A stretch of DNA of 58,816 bases from an uncultured Spirochaetaceae bacterium. Lineage in GTDB: Bacteria > Spirochaetota > Spirochaetia > Sphaerochaetales > Sphaerochaetaceae. The position numbers and the translations under genes were made by a program. Location of the stretch: assembly GCA_944389025.1 (NCBI GenBank), contig CALXKU010000015.1:1-58816 (forward strand). Direction: 5' to 3'. Within the stretch, counting starts at the first letter, position 1; each line of letters starts with the position of its first letter. Positions 24,743 through 33,498 of this stretch are shown here, one piece after another. The notes under the pieces are model-generated. The model ran no database searches. It was not told the DNA's origin and saw nothing but the letters and a program-made list of their open reading frames with translations.

Positions 24743-24825
24743 TACCGGCAATCGGACTTGAACCGATACAGGATCGCTCCCGGTAGATTTTGAGTCTACT
24801 GTGTCTACCATTCCACCATGCCGGC
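24743..24825 (-). tRNA. tRNA-Leu (anticodon CAA)
   Basis: 83-base cloverleaf on the minus strand. Acceptor arm GCCGGCA pairs with TGCCGGT (one G-T pair). Anticodon arm GTAGA-CTCAAAA-TCTAC gives anticodon CAA, reading UUG. A long variable arm follows (CGGGAGCGATCCTG), as expected of class II tRNA-Leu, then the T arm ATCGGTTCAAGTCCGAT. CCA is not encoded. Terminator immediately downstream. Confidence 0.95.
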
Positions 24826-24908
24826 TAAAAGTAAATCCATCTTAACAAAAAGAAAAGACAAGGTAAAGAAGATTGATTACATCATTGCTTTTGAGTATTC
24901 TTTTATTC

Positions 24909-26864
24909 ATGTTGAAAAAGGCTTTTCTATTTCTTCTCTTGCTTATGATTCCTTTCCTCGTTTTCGCTGAGGATGAAGACTATTTCTTTACCAGTGATAT
25001 CCCTGTGACATATGGGGATACGCTTTTCAGAGAAAGGATTCTTGAGCGCACTGGTGGTGATAGGGATCCGATTGGGCTTGTACTTACCGGTGGAAGTGCG
25101 AGGGCGCTTGCACACCTTGGTGTGCTTTCATACCTTGAGGAGAATGGAATCGTACCTGATTTCATAATAAGCAATTCAATGGGCTCTATAATAGCCCTCC
25201 TTTATGCTGCCGGCCTTGAGCCAGCACAGATTGCGGAGTTTCTTAAAATAGGGGACCTCTCTAATTACTTCAGCCTTACACTTCCCCTATATGGCGGGCT
25301 TCTGGACGCATCCGGTTTCAGGAGTCTTGTCGATGCCGTGGTTGGCCCTGATCTCCGTCTTGAGGATCTTGAGATACCGGTCATGGTTATATGTGACGAC
25401 CTTGTAACCAAGAGGGAGATAAGAATCGCAGAAGGGGACTTTACCGATGTCCTAATAGCCTCTTTCGCCCTGCCTGTATATTTTCCTCCATGCGAGTATA
25501 ACGGGCATCTTCTTCTTGATGGAGGGGTGAAATCACTGGCTCCGATTTCGGATGCTTACGAGTATTCCGATACTGTCATAATATCCACGACATTCTATGA
25601 TCTTGATACGATAAACCTGAGAAACCCGATAACAGTGCTTAACAGCGCTTTTGATGTCGGAAAAAGGCAGAGGGCCGCATCCGACATGAAGGAACATTCG
25701 GGCTACATCTGGATCCGCTGCGCAGTTGAGCAGTTCTCATTCATGGATTTCGCATCCGCATTTGAGATGATGGAAATCGGTTATGAATCGGCAAAAGAGC
25801 AGGCCGATGCACTGGAGGGTATTTATAAGAGCGGAAGCGATGGCTTCAGTGCTCTCAGAGCCTCGTATGAGGAGAACATAGCAAAGGTCAGGAAAGATCT
25901 TTATTATTTTGATCGTGTGGAATCAAAGGATGTCTCTAACGTCCTCAGCCTCGGCTACAAGGGTTATGATGCGGATGATTCCTATCTGAATGAAGCTCTT
26001 GCCCTGGGTCTTAAGTACAAGCTACGTTACAGGATGGTTGATTTCGATGCCCTCATCGGTTACGCATTCAATACCCATAGCTCATACTGGGGTGAGCTTG
26101 GACCTTCTCTGGATATGTCCCTGAATCTCTATCCGGTGGACAGGCTCCGCATCTCTCTTGGCAGTAACTATACATGGTATGACTGGCGCTGGGTTCCGTC
26201 TGTCTATCTTAAAGAGGGGCTTGATTACCGTCTTCTCGTGATACCAGATTCAATCAGGCTGAATCTCGGTGAGGATTTCGAGTTCTTCCGCTCACAGGAT
26301 GGGGCTTGGATGTATCTTGGAAATGTCTCTTTTGAGGCTGCTTATGAGAGCGGATTCTGGAAGATGGATAACGCAAGGCTCTCTTATCTTCTCACTCAGA
26401 GAAACGGAGGGGATTTTAGGCAGTATGTTGAGCTTGGAATGGACAACAGGATCTCTCTTCCTCTCTCGTTTTTCGCCGATGCATCATTCATGATGCGTTT
26501 CTCCATTGATGGAAAGCCGGGAGTTCCGCTTTTCTTCCGTGACGGTTTTGAGAGCAACAGCATAAGCCCGAACTTCGGCTATCTTCTTCAGGGAAGGATC
26601 GCATCACTCCTCTCATTTGCTGCGGGGTACGAGCTCCCTTCATCACCGACTATTGCAGAGTTCCTGATACTCGATGACATCACGTTCTCTGCCTATTTCG
26701 ACATACTTCTGGATGATGTGCGCTTCTATTTCTCGACAGGAGCCGAAATCCAGATGAGGATGAGTCTCATAGGCCTGGTGGATCTGCCTCTTCGTCTGCG
26801 CCTTGGCTATGATAGCATTTCTGATGGATTTGTCGGCTCCCTGCTGTTCTCAACTAAGTTCTAG
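24909..26864 (+). CDS. Patatin-like phospholipase with C-terminal outer-membrane barrel
   Basis: 651 residues with a signal peptide (KKAFLFLLLLMIPFLVFA, cleavage near 20). The patatin domain spans about 52-260: oxyanion loop LVLTGGSARALAHLGV, nucleophile S90 in SNSMG (a variant of G-x-S-x-G in which the first Gly is Asn-preceded Ser), and catalytic D204 in LLLDGGVKS. The remaining about 300 residues alternate aromatic and polar strands and end in SLLFSTKF, a terminal Phe as in BAM-inserted barrels. The layout equals PlpD-type (type Vd) secreted phospholipases in which the barrel exports the patatin. The product should sit in the outer membrane. ATG 24909 is preferred to an upstream TTG because it begins the signal peptide. 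Confidence 0.85.
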   Translation: MLKKAFLFLLLLMIPFLVFAEDEDYFFTSDIPVTYGDTLFRERILERTGGDRDPIGLVLTGGSARALAHLGVLSYLEENGIVPDFIISNSMGSIIALLYAAGLEPAQIAEFLKIGDLSNYFSLTLPLYGGLLDASGFRSLVDAVVGPDLRLEDLEIPVMVICDDLVTKREIRIAEGDFTDVLIASFALPVYFPPCEYNGHLLLDGGVKSLAPISDAYEYSDTVIISTTFYDLDTINLRNPITVLNSAFDVGKRQRAASDMKEHSGYIWIRCAVEQFSFMDFASAFEMMEIGYESAKEQADALEGIYKSGSDGFSALRASYEENIAKVRKDLYYFDRVESKDVSNVLSLGYKGYDADDSYLNEALALGLKYKLRYRMVDFDALIGYAFNTHSSYWGELGPSLDMSLNLYPVDRLRISLGSNYTWYDWRWVPSVYLKEGLDYRLLVIPDSIRLNLGEDFEFFRSQDGAWMYLGNVSFEAAYESGFWKMDNARLSYLLTQRNGGDFRQYVELGMDNRISLPLSFFADASFMMRFSIDGKPGVPLFFRDGFESNSISPNFGYLLQGRIASLLSFAAGYELPSSPTIAEFLILDDITFSAYFDILLDDVRFYFSTGAEIQMRMSLIGLVDLPLRLRLGYDSISDGFVGSLLFSTKF

Positions 26865-27943
26865 CTCTCACTGTGGCTCTTGAGCCATGCCTCGTCATCG
26901 GCATTTAGCTCTGTACTGACATCGGTCTTTTCACTCTCGAGGCTCTCATCCTCCTCGCTCTTCAAGACGTAGTCGTTCTTGAAATCCGGCATCTCTGGAT
27001 AGCCAGGGAGGATGTCATCAGTACATCTTTCAACCTCGACCTTCCTTATCTTTGGCAGATTTGATTTCAATGCCAGCATCCTGTCGCTGTTTATGGCATC
27101 GACCCATTTGAGCCTTGTAGCTGGATTTTCAAGACCTTCGATCATCTCCTCAATCTCGCTGCTCTGGAGAAGGGATGTGTTCGTGAATGATGAGTAAAGA
27201 GAATCCTTAAGCATCCTGATAGAATCTCTCACATGGCCGTAGTGGAGGTAGATGTATGCATAGTGGATGTATGGATCGGGGTAGCTCGGGTCCATTTGGG
27301 AAAAGAGTTTTTCAATCATAGCACCCGCCTTCTCATAATCTGATCCCGTCATGTAATAGACAGCCTGAAGGTCTATCAGGGGAACGCTCGTCGAGTCGTT
27401 CTTGAATGCGTCAGAGAGTGTCCTCCTGAAGCTCTTCCTATCTCCCTTTGCCAGGTAGTATGTGCAGAGGTTCACATAGAGGTTCGCACTTTTCGTCTTC
27501 TCCTTTCTCACATCCTCTGCAAGCGCTATCGCTTTATCAAGATCCCTTATCATCCAGTAATACATCGACAGGGAGAGCTTAGCTGCGCTTCTTATGTTCT
27601 TTGAACTGCTGGATGTCATCTCCTCAAGGTACCTTGCAGCCTTATCGGCATTGCCATGCTGCAGTACCAGCGTTGCCGCGATTACCGTGTTGTTCTCACT
27701 GCATCCGGTATCCAGCGCCCTCTCCATCATGCTTATCGCCTTCGGCAATTCAGCGGGATTCTTACGTGCGATTATCTTCGTTGCCTTCGCATATATGCTG
27801 TTCCCGCGGTTAAGTACCATAATCACTATAAGGGCGGAGATTATGGCTATCAGCTTCGCCTCGTTCGAGGATTCGATGAAGAATACGAATGCGGCTGTGA
27901 ACACTCCTACTGCAAGGCATAGTGCCATCTTATATTTTCTCAT
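26861..27943 (-). CDS. TPR-repeat membrane protein
   Basis: 360 residues. Two N-terminal hydrophobic helices (about 6-24 and 29-46) then an alpha-helical region with tetratricopeptide-like pattern (AARYLEEMTSSS, DKAIALAEDVRKEK, ANLYVNLCTYYLAKGD, PYIHYAYIYLHYGHV). The acidic tail (about 325-360) is disordered. Anchored in the inner membrane with the TPR on one face, probably a scaffold. No specific partner can be read; it overlaps the convergent patatin gene by 4 bases and is divergent from queH. Confidence 0.75.
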   Translation of the reverse strand: MRKYKMALCLAVGVFTAAFVFFIESSNEAKLIAIISALIVIMVLNRGNSIYAKATKIIARKNPAELPKAISMMERALDTGCSENNTVIAATLVLQHGNADKAARYLEEMTSSSSKNIRSAAKLSLSMYYWMIRDLDKAIALAEDVRKEKTKSANLYVNLCTYYLAKGDRKSFRRTLSDAFKNDSTSVPLIDLQAVYYMTGSDYEKAGAMIEKLFSQMDPSYPDPYIHYAYIYLHYGHVRDSIRMLKDSLYSSFTNTSLLQSSEIEEMIEGLENPATRLKWVDAINSDRMLALKSNLPKIRKVEVERCTDDILPGYPEMPDFKNDYVLKSEEDESLESEKTDVSTELNADDEAWLKSHSES

Positions 27944-27978
27944 AACTCACCTGTGAAAAATTCTTTTTTTATCTTATT

Positions 27979-28542
27979 ATGAACTATATGCAAAATGGGA
28001 AAAATATTCTACTTCATGTATGCTGCGGTCCATGCTCGACAAGCTCTGTGGAGCGTCTTCTTGCCGAGGGCTGGAATCCTGTGCTCTATTTTTCCAACAG
28101 CAACATAGATACGAAGGAGGAGTTCGAGAAGAGATATGCCGAGCTTCTCAAGGTCGCTGCACTAAATGGCCTCAGAGTCATAAAGGATGATTATGACCAC
28201 GCATCATGGCTTTCTGCCATCTCCGGATTCGAGGATGAGAGGGAGGGGGGTGCGCGCTGCCTCATCTGTTTCGACTTCAACCTCAGAAGAGCCGCTATCA
28301 AGGCAAAGGAGCTTGGAATCGATCATTTTGCCACAACTCTTACCGTTTCGCGATTCAAGAACTCTGCACGCATTTTCTCCGTAGGGGAGAAGTACGAGGG
28401 GTTCGAGAAGATGGATTTCAAGAAAAAGGACGGGTTTAACCGCTCCATAGTCCTTTCCAGAGAGATGGGGCTTTACAGGCAGAACTACTGCGGATGCGAA
28501 TTCTCAAAAGATGAGAGGGGGAAGTGTGAGAAAACTGTTTAA
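27979..28542 (+). CDS. queH: Epoxyqueuosine reductase QueH
   Basis: Reduces epoxyqueuosine to queuosine in tRNA, the last step of Q synthesis; the non-cobalamin alternative to QueG. 187 residues. LLHVCCGPCSTSSVERL carries the CC and CxxC cysteines, GGARCLICFDFNLRRA and NYCGCEFS supply the others that hold the iron-sulfur cluster and second iron; TTLTVSRFKNS is also typical. Met 1 or Met 4 may be used. It is followed with overlap by the cardiolipin synthase gene. Confidence 0.93.
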   Translation: MNYMQNGKNILLHVCCGPCSTSSVERLLAEGWNPVLYFSNSNIDTKEEFEKRYAELLKVAALNGLRVIKDDYDHASWLSAISGFEDEREGGARCLICFDFNLRRAAIKAKELGIDHFATTLTVSRFKNSARIFSVGEKYEGFEKMDFKKKDGFNRSIVLSREMGLYRQNYCGCEFSKDERGKCEKTV

Positions 28543-30049
28543 GCTCATCACATCCCGTCTTCTGTGGTCTGCGATACTCATAGTATTCGAGTTCGCGATG
28601 ATGGTCTATCTCGTGTTCTGGGCGGCATATGCGCGCGGCTACTACGTCTATTTCTATGTGTTAAGCGCTGCTGTCACACTCTTTGTCCTCACAAGGAAGG
28701 AAAATCCTTCATACAAGGTCGTATGGATCGCTCTGGCTTCCATATTCCCGACCCTCGGAGGTGTGCTTTATCTGGTATTCGGGAACAAGAAGATCGGACA
28801 GAGGGCACAGAAGAGGCTCAGAGATTATAAGAACAGCCATCTAATCTTGGAAAAGGATACCCAGGAGATGGAGGAGGCGAGGAAGATGCTTACCCTTGAT
28901 GGGGATGTACGCCTCTCTTCCTACATCTATAACATGACAGGTCTTCCCGCCTATGACGGCACAGCTGCCGAGTACTTTCCAAACGGAGAGGATTTCTTCA
29001 TGGATCTCTATGATGAGCTGGAGAAAGCGGAGAGATACATATTCATAGAGTATTTCATAATAGGGCTTGGCGAGGTATGGTCAAAGACCTTGGAAATCCT
29101 GAAGCGCAAGGTGGCCGAGGGTGTTGATGTCCGCCTTATCTATGATGACCTCGGTTCAATCAATGCCGTCCCTCTTTATTACGAGAGGCAGTTAAGGGAG
29201 TACGGTATCAAGGCTGTGGCATTCAATCCTGTGAAAATGCATATGAATCCCCGCCTTAACTTCCGAGATCACCGTAAGATTATGTCGATAGACGGGGAGA
29301 TATGCTATACGGGAGGGCTCAATCTTGCCGACGAGTATGCGAACAGAGAGATCAGATTCGGTTACTGGAAGGATAATGCGATAAAGCTTCGTGGCAAGGC
29401 ATGCTTTTCCCTTACCCGTCTATTCCTTGAGACCTGGTGCTCGCTGGATAAGTGTAAGGTGGAGCTTGAAGCATACAGGCCAAAGAGGAGCGCAAAAAGC
29501 GATGGTCTTGTCCAGGTCTTCGGTACGAGTCCTTTCTTTCCCGAGCCGATGGGGGAGAACGCGTATCTTCATATAATCAACAGCGCAAGGCGGTACGTAT
29601 GGATTACGACACCGTATCTTATTCCCGATGATAAGCTCTCAGATGCGCTCTGCATGGCCTCAGAAAGCGGAATAGATGTGCGTATCGTAACCCCGAACTA
29701 CCCTGATAAACCTCAGGTGCATGAGGTTACGCGCAGCAATTATGAGAATCTTTTACAAGCAGGTGTGAAAATCTATGAGTTCATCCCAGGCTTCGTTCAT
29801 TCTAAAATGTTCATCTCCGATGATGTGCGAGCCATCGTCGGGACTACCAATCTCGATTACCGCTCTTTCTTCCTCCATTTCGAACTCTCGGTAGCTTTCT
29901 ACGCATCATCCGTGATTGCCGATGTAAAGAGCGATTTTGAAAAGATTTTCTCCCTTTCAAAGGAGATGAGGAAAGGGGATAACGAGAAAATCGGCATAAT
30001 AAGAAAGGCTTTCAGGTATTTTTACAAGCTTTTTTCACCCGCACTCTGA
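28526..30049 (+). CDS. cls: Cardiolipin synthase (phospholipase D family)
   Basis: Condenses phosphatidylglycerol to cardiolipin in the inner membrane. Two N-terminal hydrophobic helices (about residues 10-60), then two HKD motifs: FRDHRKIMSIDGEICYTGG and GFVHSKMFISDDVRAIVGTTN. About 507 residues, normal. GTG 28526 is preferred over ATG 28511 because GAGGGGGAAG stands just before it; the gene then overlaps queH by 17 bases, showing coupling rather than functional relation. Confidence 0.92.
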   Translation: MRKLFKLITSRLLWSAILIVFEFAMMVYLVFWAAYARGYYVYFYVLSAAVTLFVLTRKENPSYKVVWIALASIFPTLGGVLYLVFGNKKIGQRAQKRLRDYKNSHLILEKDTQEMEEARKMLTLDGDVRLSSYIYNMTGLPAYDGTAAEYFPNGEDFFMDLYDELEKAERYIFIEYFIIGLGEVWSKTLEILKRKVAEGVDVRLIYDDLGSINAVPLYYERQLREYGIKAVAFNPVKMHMNPRLNFRDHRKIMSIDGEICYTGGLNLADEYANREIRFGYWKDNAIKLRGKACFSLTRLFLETWCSLDKCKVELEAYRPKRSAKSDGLVQVFGTSPFFPEPMGENAYLHIINSARRYVWITTPYLIPDDKLSDALCMASESGIDVRIVTPNYPDKPQVHEVTRSNYENLLQAGVKIYEFIPGFVHSKMFISDDVRAIVGTTNLDYRSFFLHFELSVAFYASSVIADVKSDFEKIFSLSKEMRKGDNEKIGIIRKAFRYFYKLFSPAL

Positions 30050-30070
30050 AAAAAATGATAGTATGTTGCT

Positions 30071-30391
30071 ATGAAACAGAACGATGTGATGAGAACTGAG
30101 GAAGGCCGTCTTGCCTATGAGGATATCCTTTCTGTGATTTCCTCTATAGCTGACAAGGAGAGGCTACGCAGTCTTTTCGATGACCTCTTCACGGAGGCCG
30201 AGATATCCGATTTCGTACTCAGATGGCTTTTGATGGATGATCTTAAGCGTGGTAAGAGCCAGCGTGATATAGCAAAGAACAGGAATATAAGCCTGTGTAA
30301 GATAACACGTGGTAGTAAGATGCTCAAGAAGAAGGACGGCTTCATGCGCGCCCTTCTCTCAGAGCGTTATGATGATCACCTGCATCTCTGA
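30071..30391 (+). CDS. TrpR-family transcriptional regulator
   Basis: 106 residues, the size of Trp repressor (108). The helix-turn-helix KRGKSQRDIAKNRNISLCKITRGSKMLK lines up with the E. coli TrpR segment around [27 protein letters not shown], including the TRGS corepressor-contact region. The upstream helical part is divergent. It may be a tryptophan-responsive repressor or a YerC-like relative. No trp gene is in the window, so targets are elsewhere. Its 3' end overlaps the convergent glf gene by 16 bases. Confidence 0.82.
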   Translation: MKQNDVMRTEEGRLAYEDILSVISSIADKERLRSLFDDLFTEAEISDFVLRWLLMDDLKRGKSQRDIAKNRNISLCKITRGSKMLKKKDGFMRALLSERYDDHLHL

Positions 30392-31476
30392 TAGCAGTCA
30401 AGGGCAGCTTCTATGCTCTTATCCATGTCGTAATACCTGTACTCTGCGAGGCGGCCGCCTATTATCAGGTGCTTATCGCTTTCGCTGAGGGTGCGGTATT
30501 TCTTATAGAGTTCCGTATTCCTTTCATCTGATACGGGGTAGTAGGGCTCTCCGGTCTCCTCGTAGCTTACGGGGTATTCCCTGCTTATCCAGCTGACCGG
30601 GCTCTCTTCCTTGAGAAAATGCTTATGCTCGATGATTCTTGTGAACGGATACTCGTGTGAGGTGTAGTTTACAACAGCGTTCCCCTGCCAGTTCTCACTT
30701 TCAACGCGCTCATGTTCGAATATCTCAGAGCGGTACTCAAGCTTTCCATACCTGTAACCGTAGAACTCATCAAGGCATCCGGTGTAAAGTACGCGATCTG
30801 CCATTCCATCCCATTTTTCCCTCTCTTTGAGATAGTCGGTTGAAAGTATGATGTCCGCTTTTTCCGTGAGACGTTCGATTATCGTATTATACCCTTCCTC
30901 AGGTATCCCCTGATAGCGGTCATTGAAATAGTTGTTGTCATAGGTGAACCTCACAGGAAGGCGTTTGATGATTGAGGCTGGAAGATCCCTGCAGTCTCTT
31001 CCCCACTGCTTCTCGGTATACTCCTTGACGAGCTTTTCGTAGATTGTCCTTCCCACAAGGCTAATCGCCTGCTCCTCAAGGTTCCTAGGCTCTCCCTTTA
31101 TCTCCGCCCTCTCCTGATCAATCCTCTTCTTCGCCTCCTCAGGGGTTATGACTGAGAACATCTTTGAGAACGTGTTCATGTTGAAGGGTAGGTTGTATAT
31201 CTCCCCATGATAGTTCGCGATGGGGCTGTTGATATAATTATTGAAGGATGTGAAGCGGTTCACATAGTCCCATACCTTCTTGTTTGAGGTATGGAATATG
31301 TGCGCCCCATACTTATGGATGGATATCCCATCCTTCTTCTCCTGGTATACATTGCCGCCAGCGTGGTCTCTTTTCTCTATTATGAGAACGCTTTTACCGT
31401 CACTTGCCGCCTCATGTGCGAATATCGATGAGAACAGCCCCGCGCCAACGAGCACAAAGTCATAGTGGTCTCTCAT
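30376..31476 (-). CDS. glf: UDP-galactopyranose mutase
   Basis: Flavoenzyme interconverting UDP-galactopyranose and UDP-galactofuranose for surface glycans. 366 residues. N-terminal FAD loop VGAGLFSSIFAHEAASDGK and the following EKRDHAGGNVYQEK, then HKYGAHIFHTSNKKVWDYV (substrate/FAD contact), and PVSDERNTELYKKYR, GGRLAEYRYYDMDKSIEAAL at the C-terminus, all standard for Glf. It starts inside the last codons of the DEAD-box gene (4-base overlap). The RmlB-type gene at 50634 is another nucleotide-sugar gene in the window, so the organism probably builds surface polysaccharide. Confidence 0.95.
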   Translation of the reverse strand: MRDHYDFVLVGAGLFSSIFAHEAASDGKSVLIIEKRDHAGGNVYQEKKDGISIHKYGAHIFHTSNKKVWDYVNRFTSFNNYINSPIANYHGEIYNLPFNMNTFSKMFSVITPEEAKKRIDQERAEIKGEPRNLEEQAISLVGRTIYEKLVKEYTEKQWGRDCRDLPASIIKRLPVRFTYDNNYFNDRYQGIPEEGYNTIIERLTEKADIILSTDYLKEREKWDGMADRVLYTGCLDEFYGYRYGKLEYRSEIFEHERVESENWQGNAVVNYTSHEYPFTRIIEHKHFLKEESPVSWISREYPVSYEETGEPYYPVSDERNTELYKKYRTLSESDKHLIIGGRLAEYRYYDMDKSIEAALDCYQRCR

Positions 31477-33263
31477 TTTCTCCTCTTTCGGGACTTTTCT
31501 TTCTTTCCTTTCCTCTTTTCATTGATTCTGGGCTTCGGGGAGCCATCCAGCCTGACATCTTTTCCGTATGGCTGATCTTCAACCCTTGCCCGTCCTCTCC
31601 TATGAGAGCGAACCCTTTCCCTCTCTGAGGATCTCGTGACCTTGACCTCATCCATGTGAGCTTTGGTCACAATAGGACGTCCCTTGCTTTTCGAGTAATA
31701 TTTTAAGACCTTTTCTGCCGTTTCGGAAGGGGCATTTACAAAAGAGAAATCTTCCATGACTTCTAGCCCTGAGAGATCGGATTCCTTTACTTTTGTCTGT
31801 TCCGTAATCGCTTCTAGGAGACTTTTCTTGGTAAAGCCATCTCTCTTACCCCGTGCGATGAAGAGCCTGACAAGTCCGTCATCAGCTTCTTTTTTCGCTT
31901 CTTTCCTCTCTCCTCGTCTTGCCTTCTCATCCCTTACCTGGGAAATCTTCTTATACTGGCTTATATCGAGCTCATCCTTGTAGATTGAGCCGATTATTGC
32001 TGCGAATGCCCTCAGCGGGTCCTTCTCCTTGCCGAGGATGGAGTAGGCGATTGAGATGTAATCTTCTTTAGGTTCTGCTGCGATCTTCTCCCTGAGGTCG
32101 GCTACGATCTTTCTCCTCTTTGCCTGGATGACCTCCTCCGGCTCCGGTACGTTCTGCTTCTCAATCTCTGATGATGTCGCCTTCTTTATGAAGTTGAACC
32201 TTCTCACCTCCCTCGGTGTGATAAGCGTAATCGCGGTTCCCTCGTGCCCGGCGCGTCCAGTTCTTCCAACCCTGTGGATATAGATTTCGGGATCCTCCGG
32301 TATCGAGTAGTTGATTACATGTGTGAGCTCCTGGATGTCGAGACCGCGGGATGCCACATCGGTTGCGACGAGGATTGAGAGCCTCTTTTCTTTCATCCTC
32401 TTGAGTATGACCTCCCTCTCCCTCTGGGAAAGATCCCCATGTAGAGCCTGGGCATCATAGCCGCGACTTATGAGCTTGTTCGCAATCTCCTCGCACTGTA
32501 TCTTCGTACGGCAGAATATGACGCCGTAGAATCCGACTTCCCTGTCTATGATTCTTGTGAGGGCCTCAAGCTTGTCTGCCTCCCTTACCTCAAAATAGAT
32601 CTGATGGGTGTTCCTGCTTGAAATGTCCTTGATCTCGGTTCTTACGAGCTTATAGTCATGCATGAAGCGTTCTGCGATGGAGAGTACCGGCTTTGGCATC
32701 GTGGCACTGAACATCAGCATCCTTTTCTCTTCCGGTGTTGCCTCTAAAATCGCTTCGATATCCTCGATAAAGCCCATGTCCAGCATCTCATCCGCCTCAT
32801 CAAGAACAGCGAACTTAAGCTTCTCAAGCTTCAGTGTTCCACGTCTTATATGGTCAAGAACCCTTCCTGGTGTTCCGACTACGACATCAACACCCTTTTT
32901 AAGCCTTCTCAGCTGTGTCTCCATGCTGGCACCGCCATAGACTGCTATAACCTCAATGCCTTTTTTGCCTTTGAGGCTGATTATCTCCTCTGATACCTGT
33001 ATTGCAAGCTCCCTGGTTGGGCAGAGTATGAGCGCCTCTGGCTCCTTTGAGCCGCCTTCTATCGTTTCTATTATCGGGAGTGCGAACGCCGCTGTCTTTC
33101 CCGTTCCCGTCTGAGCCTGCCCGATTACTTCCGTATTCTCCTCGAGAAGCTGTGGTATGCATAGCTTCTGTATCTCAGTCGGTTCTTCAAATCCCTTAGC
33201 CTGTAGGGCCTCGAGGGTCTTATCGCTTAGACCCAGTTTCCTAAATTCCTCTAAATTTTCCAT
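31473..33263 (-). CDS. DEAD-box RNA helicase with DbpA-type RNA-binding domain (DeaD/CshA-like)
   Basis: 596 residues. Q motif before GFEEPTEIQ, motif I AQTGTGKT (50-57), PTRELA, TPGRVLDH, DEADEMLDMG, SATMPK, VATDVASRGLD and HRVGRTGRAG. After the core, residues about 470-545 form a DbpA-type RRM (DGLVRLFIARGKRDGFTKKSLL...GLEVMEDFSFVN) and the last 45 residues are Arg/Lys rich. Unwinds structured RNA, probably in ribosome assembly or cold adaptation. The minus-strand promoter region between 33264 and 33498 is shared with the divergent helicase operon. Confidence 0.92.
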   Translation of the reverse strand: MENLEEFRKLGLSDKTLEALQAKGFEEPTEIQKLCIPQLLEENTEVIGQAQTGTGKTAAFALPIIETIEGGSKEPEALILCPTRELAIQVSEEIISLKGKKGIEVIAVYGGASMETQLRRLKKGVDVVVGTPGRVLDHIRRGTLKLEKLKFAVLDEADEMLDMGFIEDIEAILEATPEEKRMLMFSATMPKPVLSIAERFMHDYKLVRTEIKDISSRNTHQIYFEVREADKLEALTRIIDREVGFYGVIFCRTKIQCEEIANKLISRGYDAQALHGDLSQREREVILKRMKEKRLSILVATDVASRGLDIQELTHVINYSIPEDPEIYIHRVGRTGRAGHEGTAITLITPREVRRFNFIKKATSSEIEKQNVPEPEEVIQAKRRKIVADLREKIAAEPKEDYISIAYSILGKEKDPLRAFAAIIGSIYKDELDISQYKKISQVRDEKARRGERKEAKKEADDGLVRLFIARGKRDGFTKKSLLEAITEQTKVKESDLSGLEVMEDFSFVNAPSETAEKVLKYYSKSKGRPIVTKAHMDEVKVTRSSERERVRSHRRGRARVEDQPYGKDVRLDGSPKPRINEKRKGKKEKSRKRRK

Positions 33264-33432
33264 AACCCGTGAAGTCTATAGTATTAAAAGAGTTAATGCA
33301 ATATGAAATGGAAAAAATATTTCTGTGTCAAGAAAGACCTTGATGAAAATGAAAAGGAGGATAGCAAGCATATATTTTTACATTGAGATTACTGTTTTTG
33401 TTTTAATATTTGTTAACAGTCTGCCATTTTTA

Positions 33433-33461
33433 TTGACTTATGGTTATAGCAAACGGATAAT
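33433..33461 (+). promoter_or_regulatory. Promoter of the three-gene helicase operon
   Basis: TTGACT (33433-33438), 17-base spacer, GATAAT (33456-33461), with ATG at 33499 after a short AT-rich leader ending in GGGTGGG. The rest of the 33264-33498 interval is AT-rich with no convincing gene. Confidence 0.6.
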
Positions 33462-33498
33462 TATAAAAGTTATGTCATATTGGCATTAAGGGTGGGTT

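Noticed and set aside
33303-33386. 27-codon open frame in the helicase-operon leader
   Set aside because: Very short, weak ribosome site and rich in Lys/Glu as expected of AT-rich DNA; no supporting feature.
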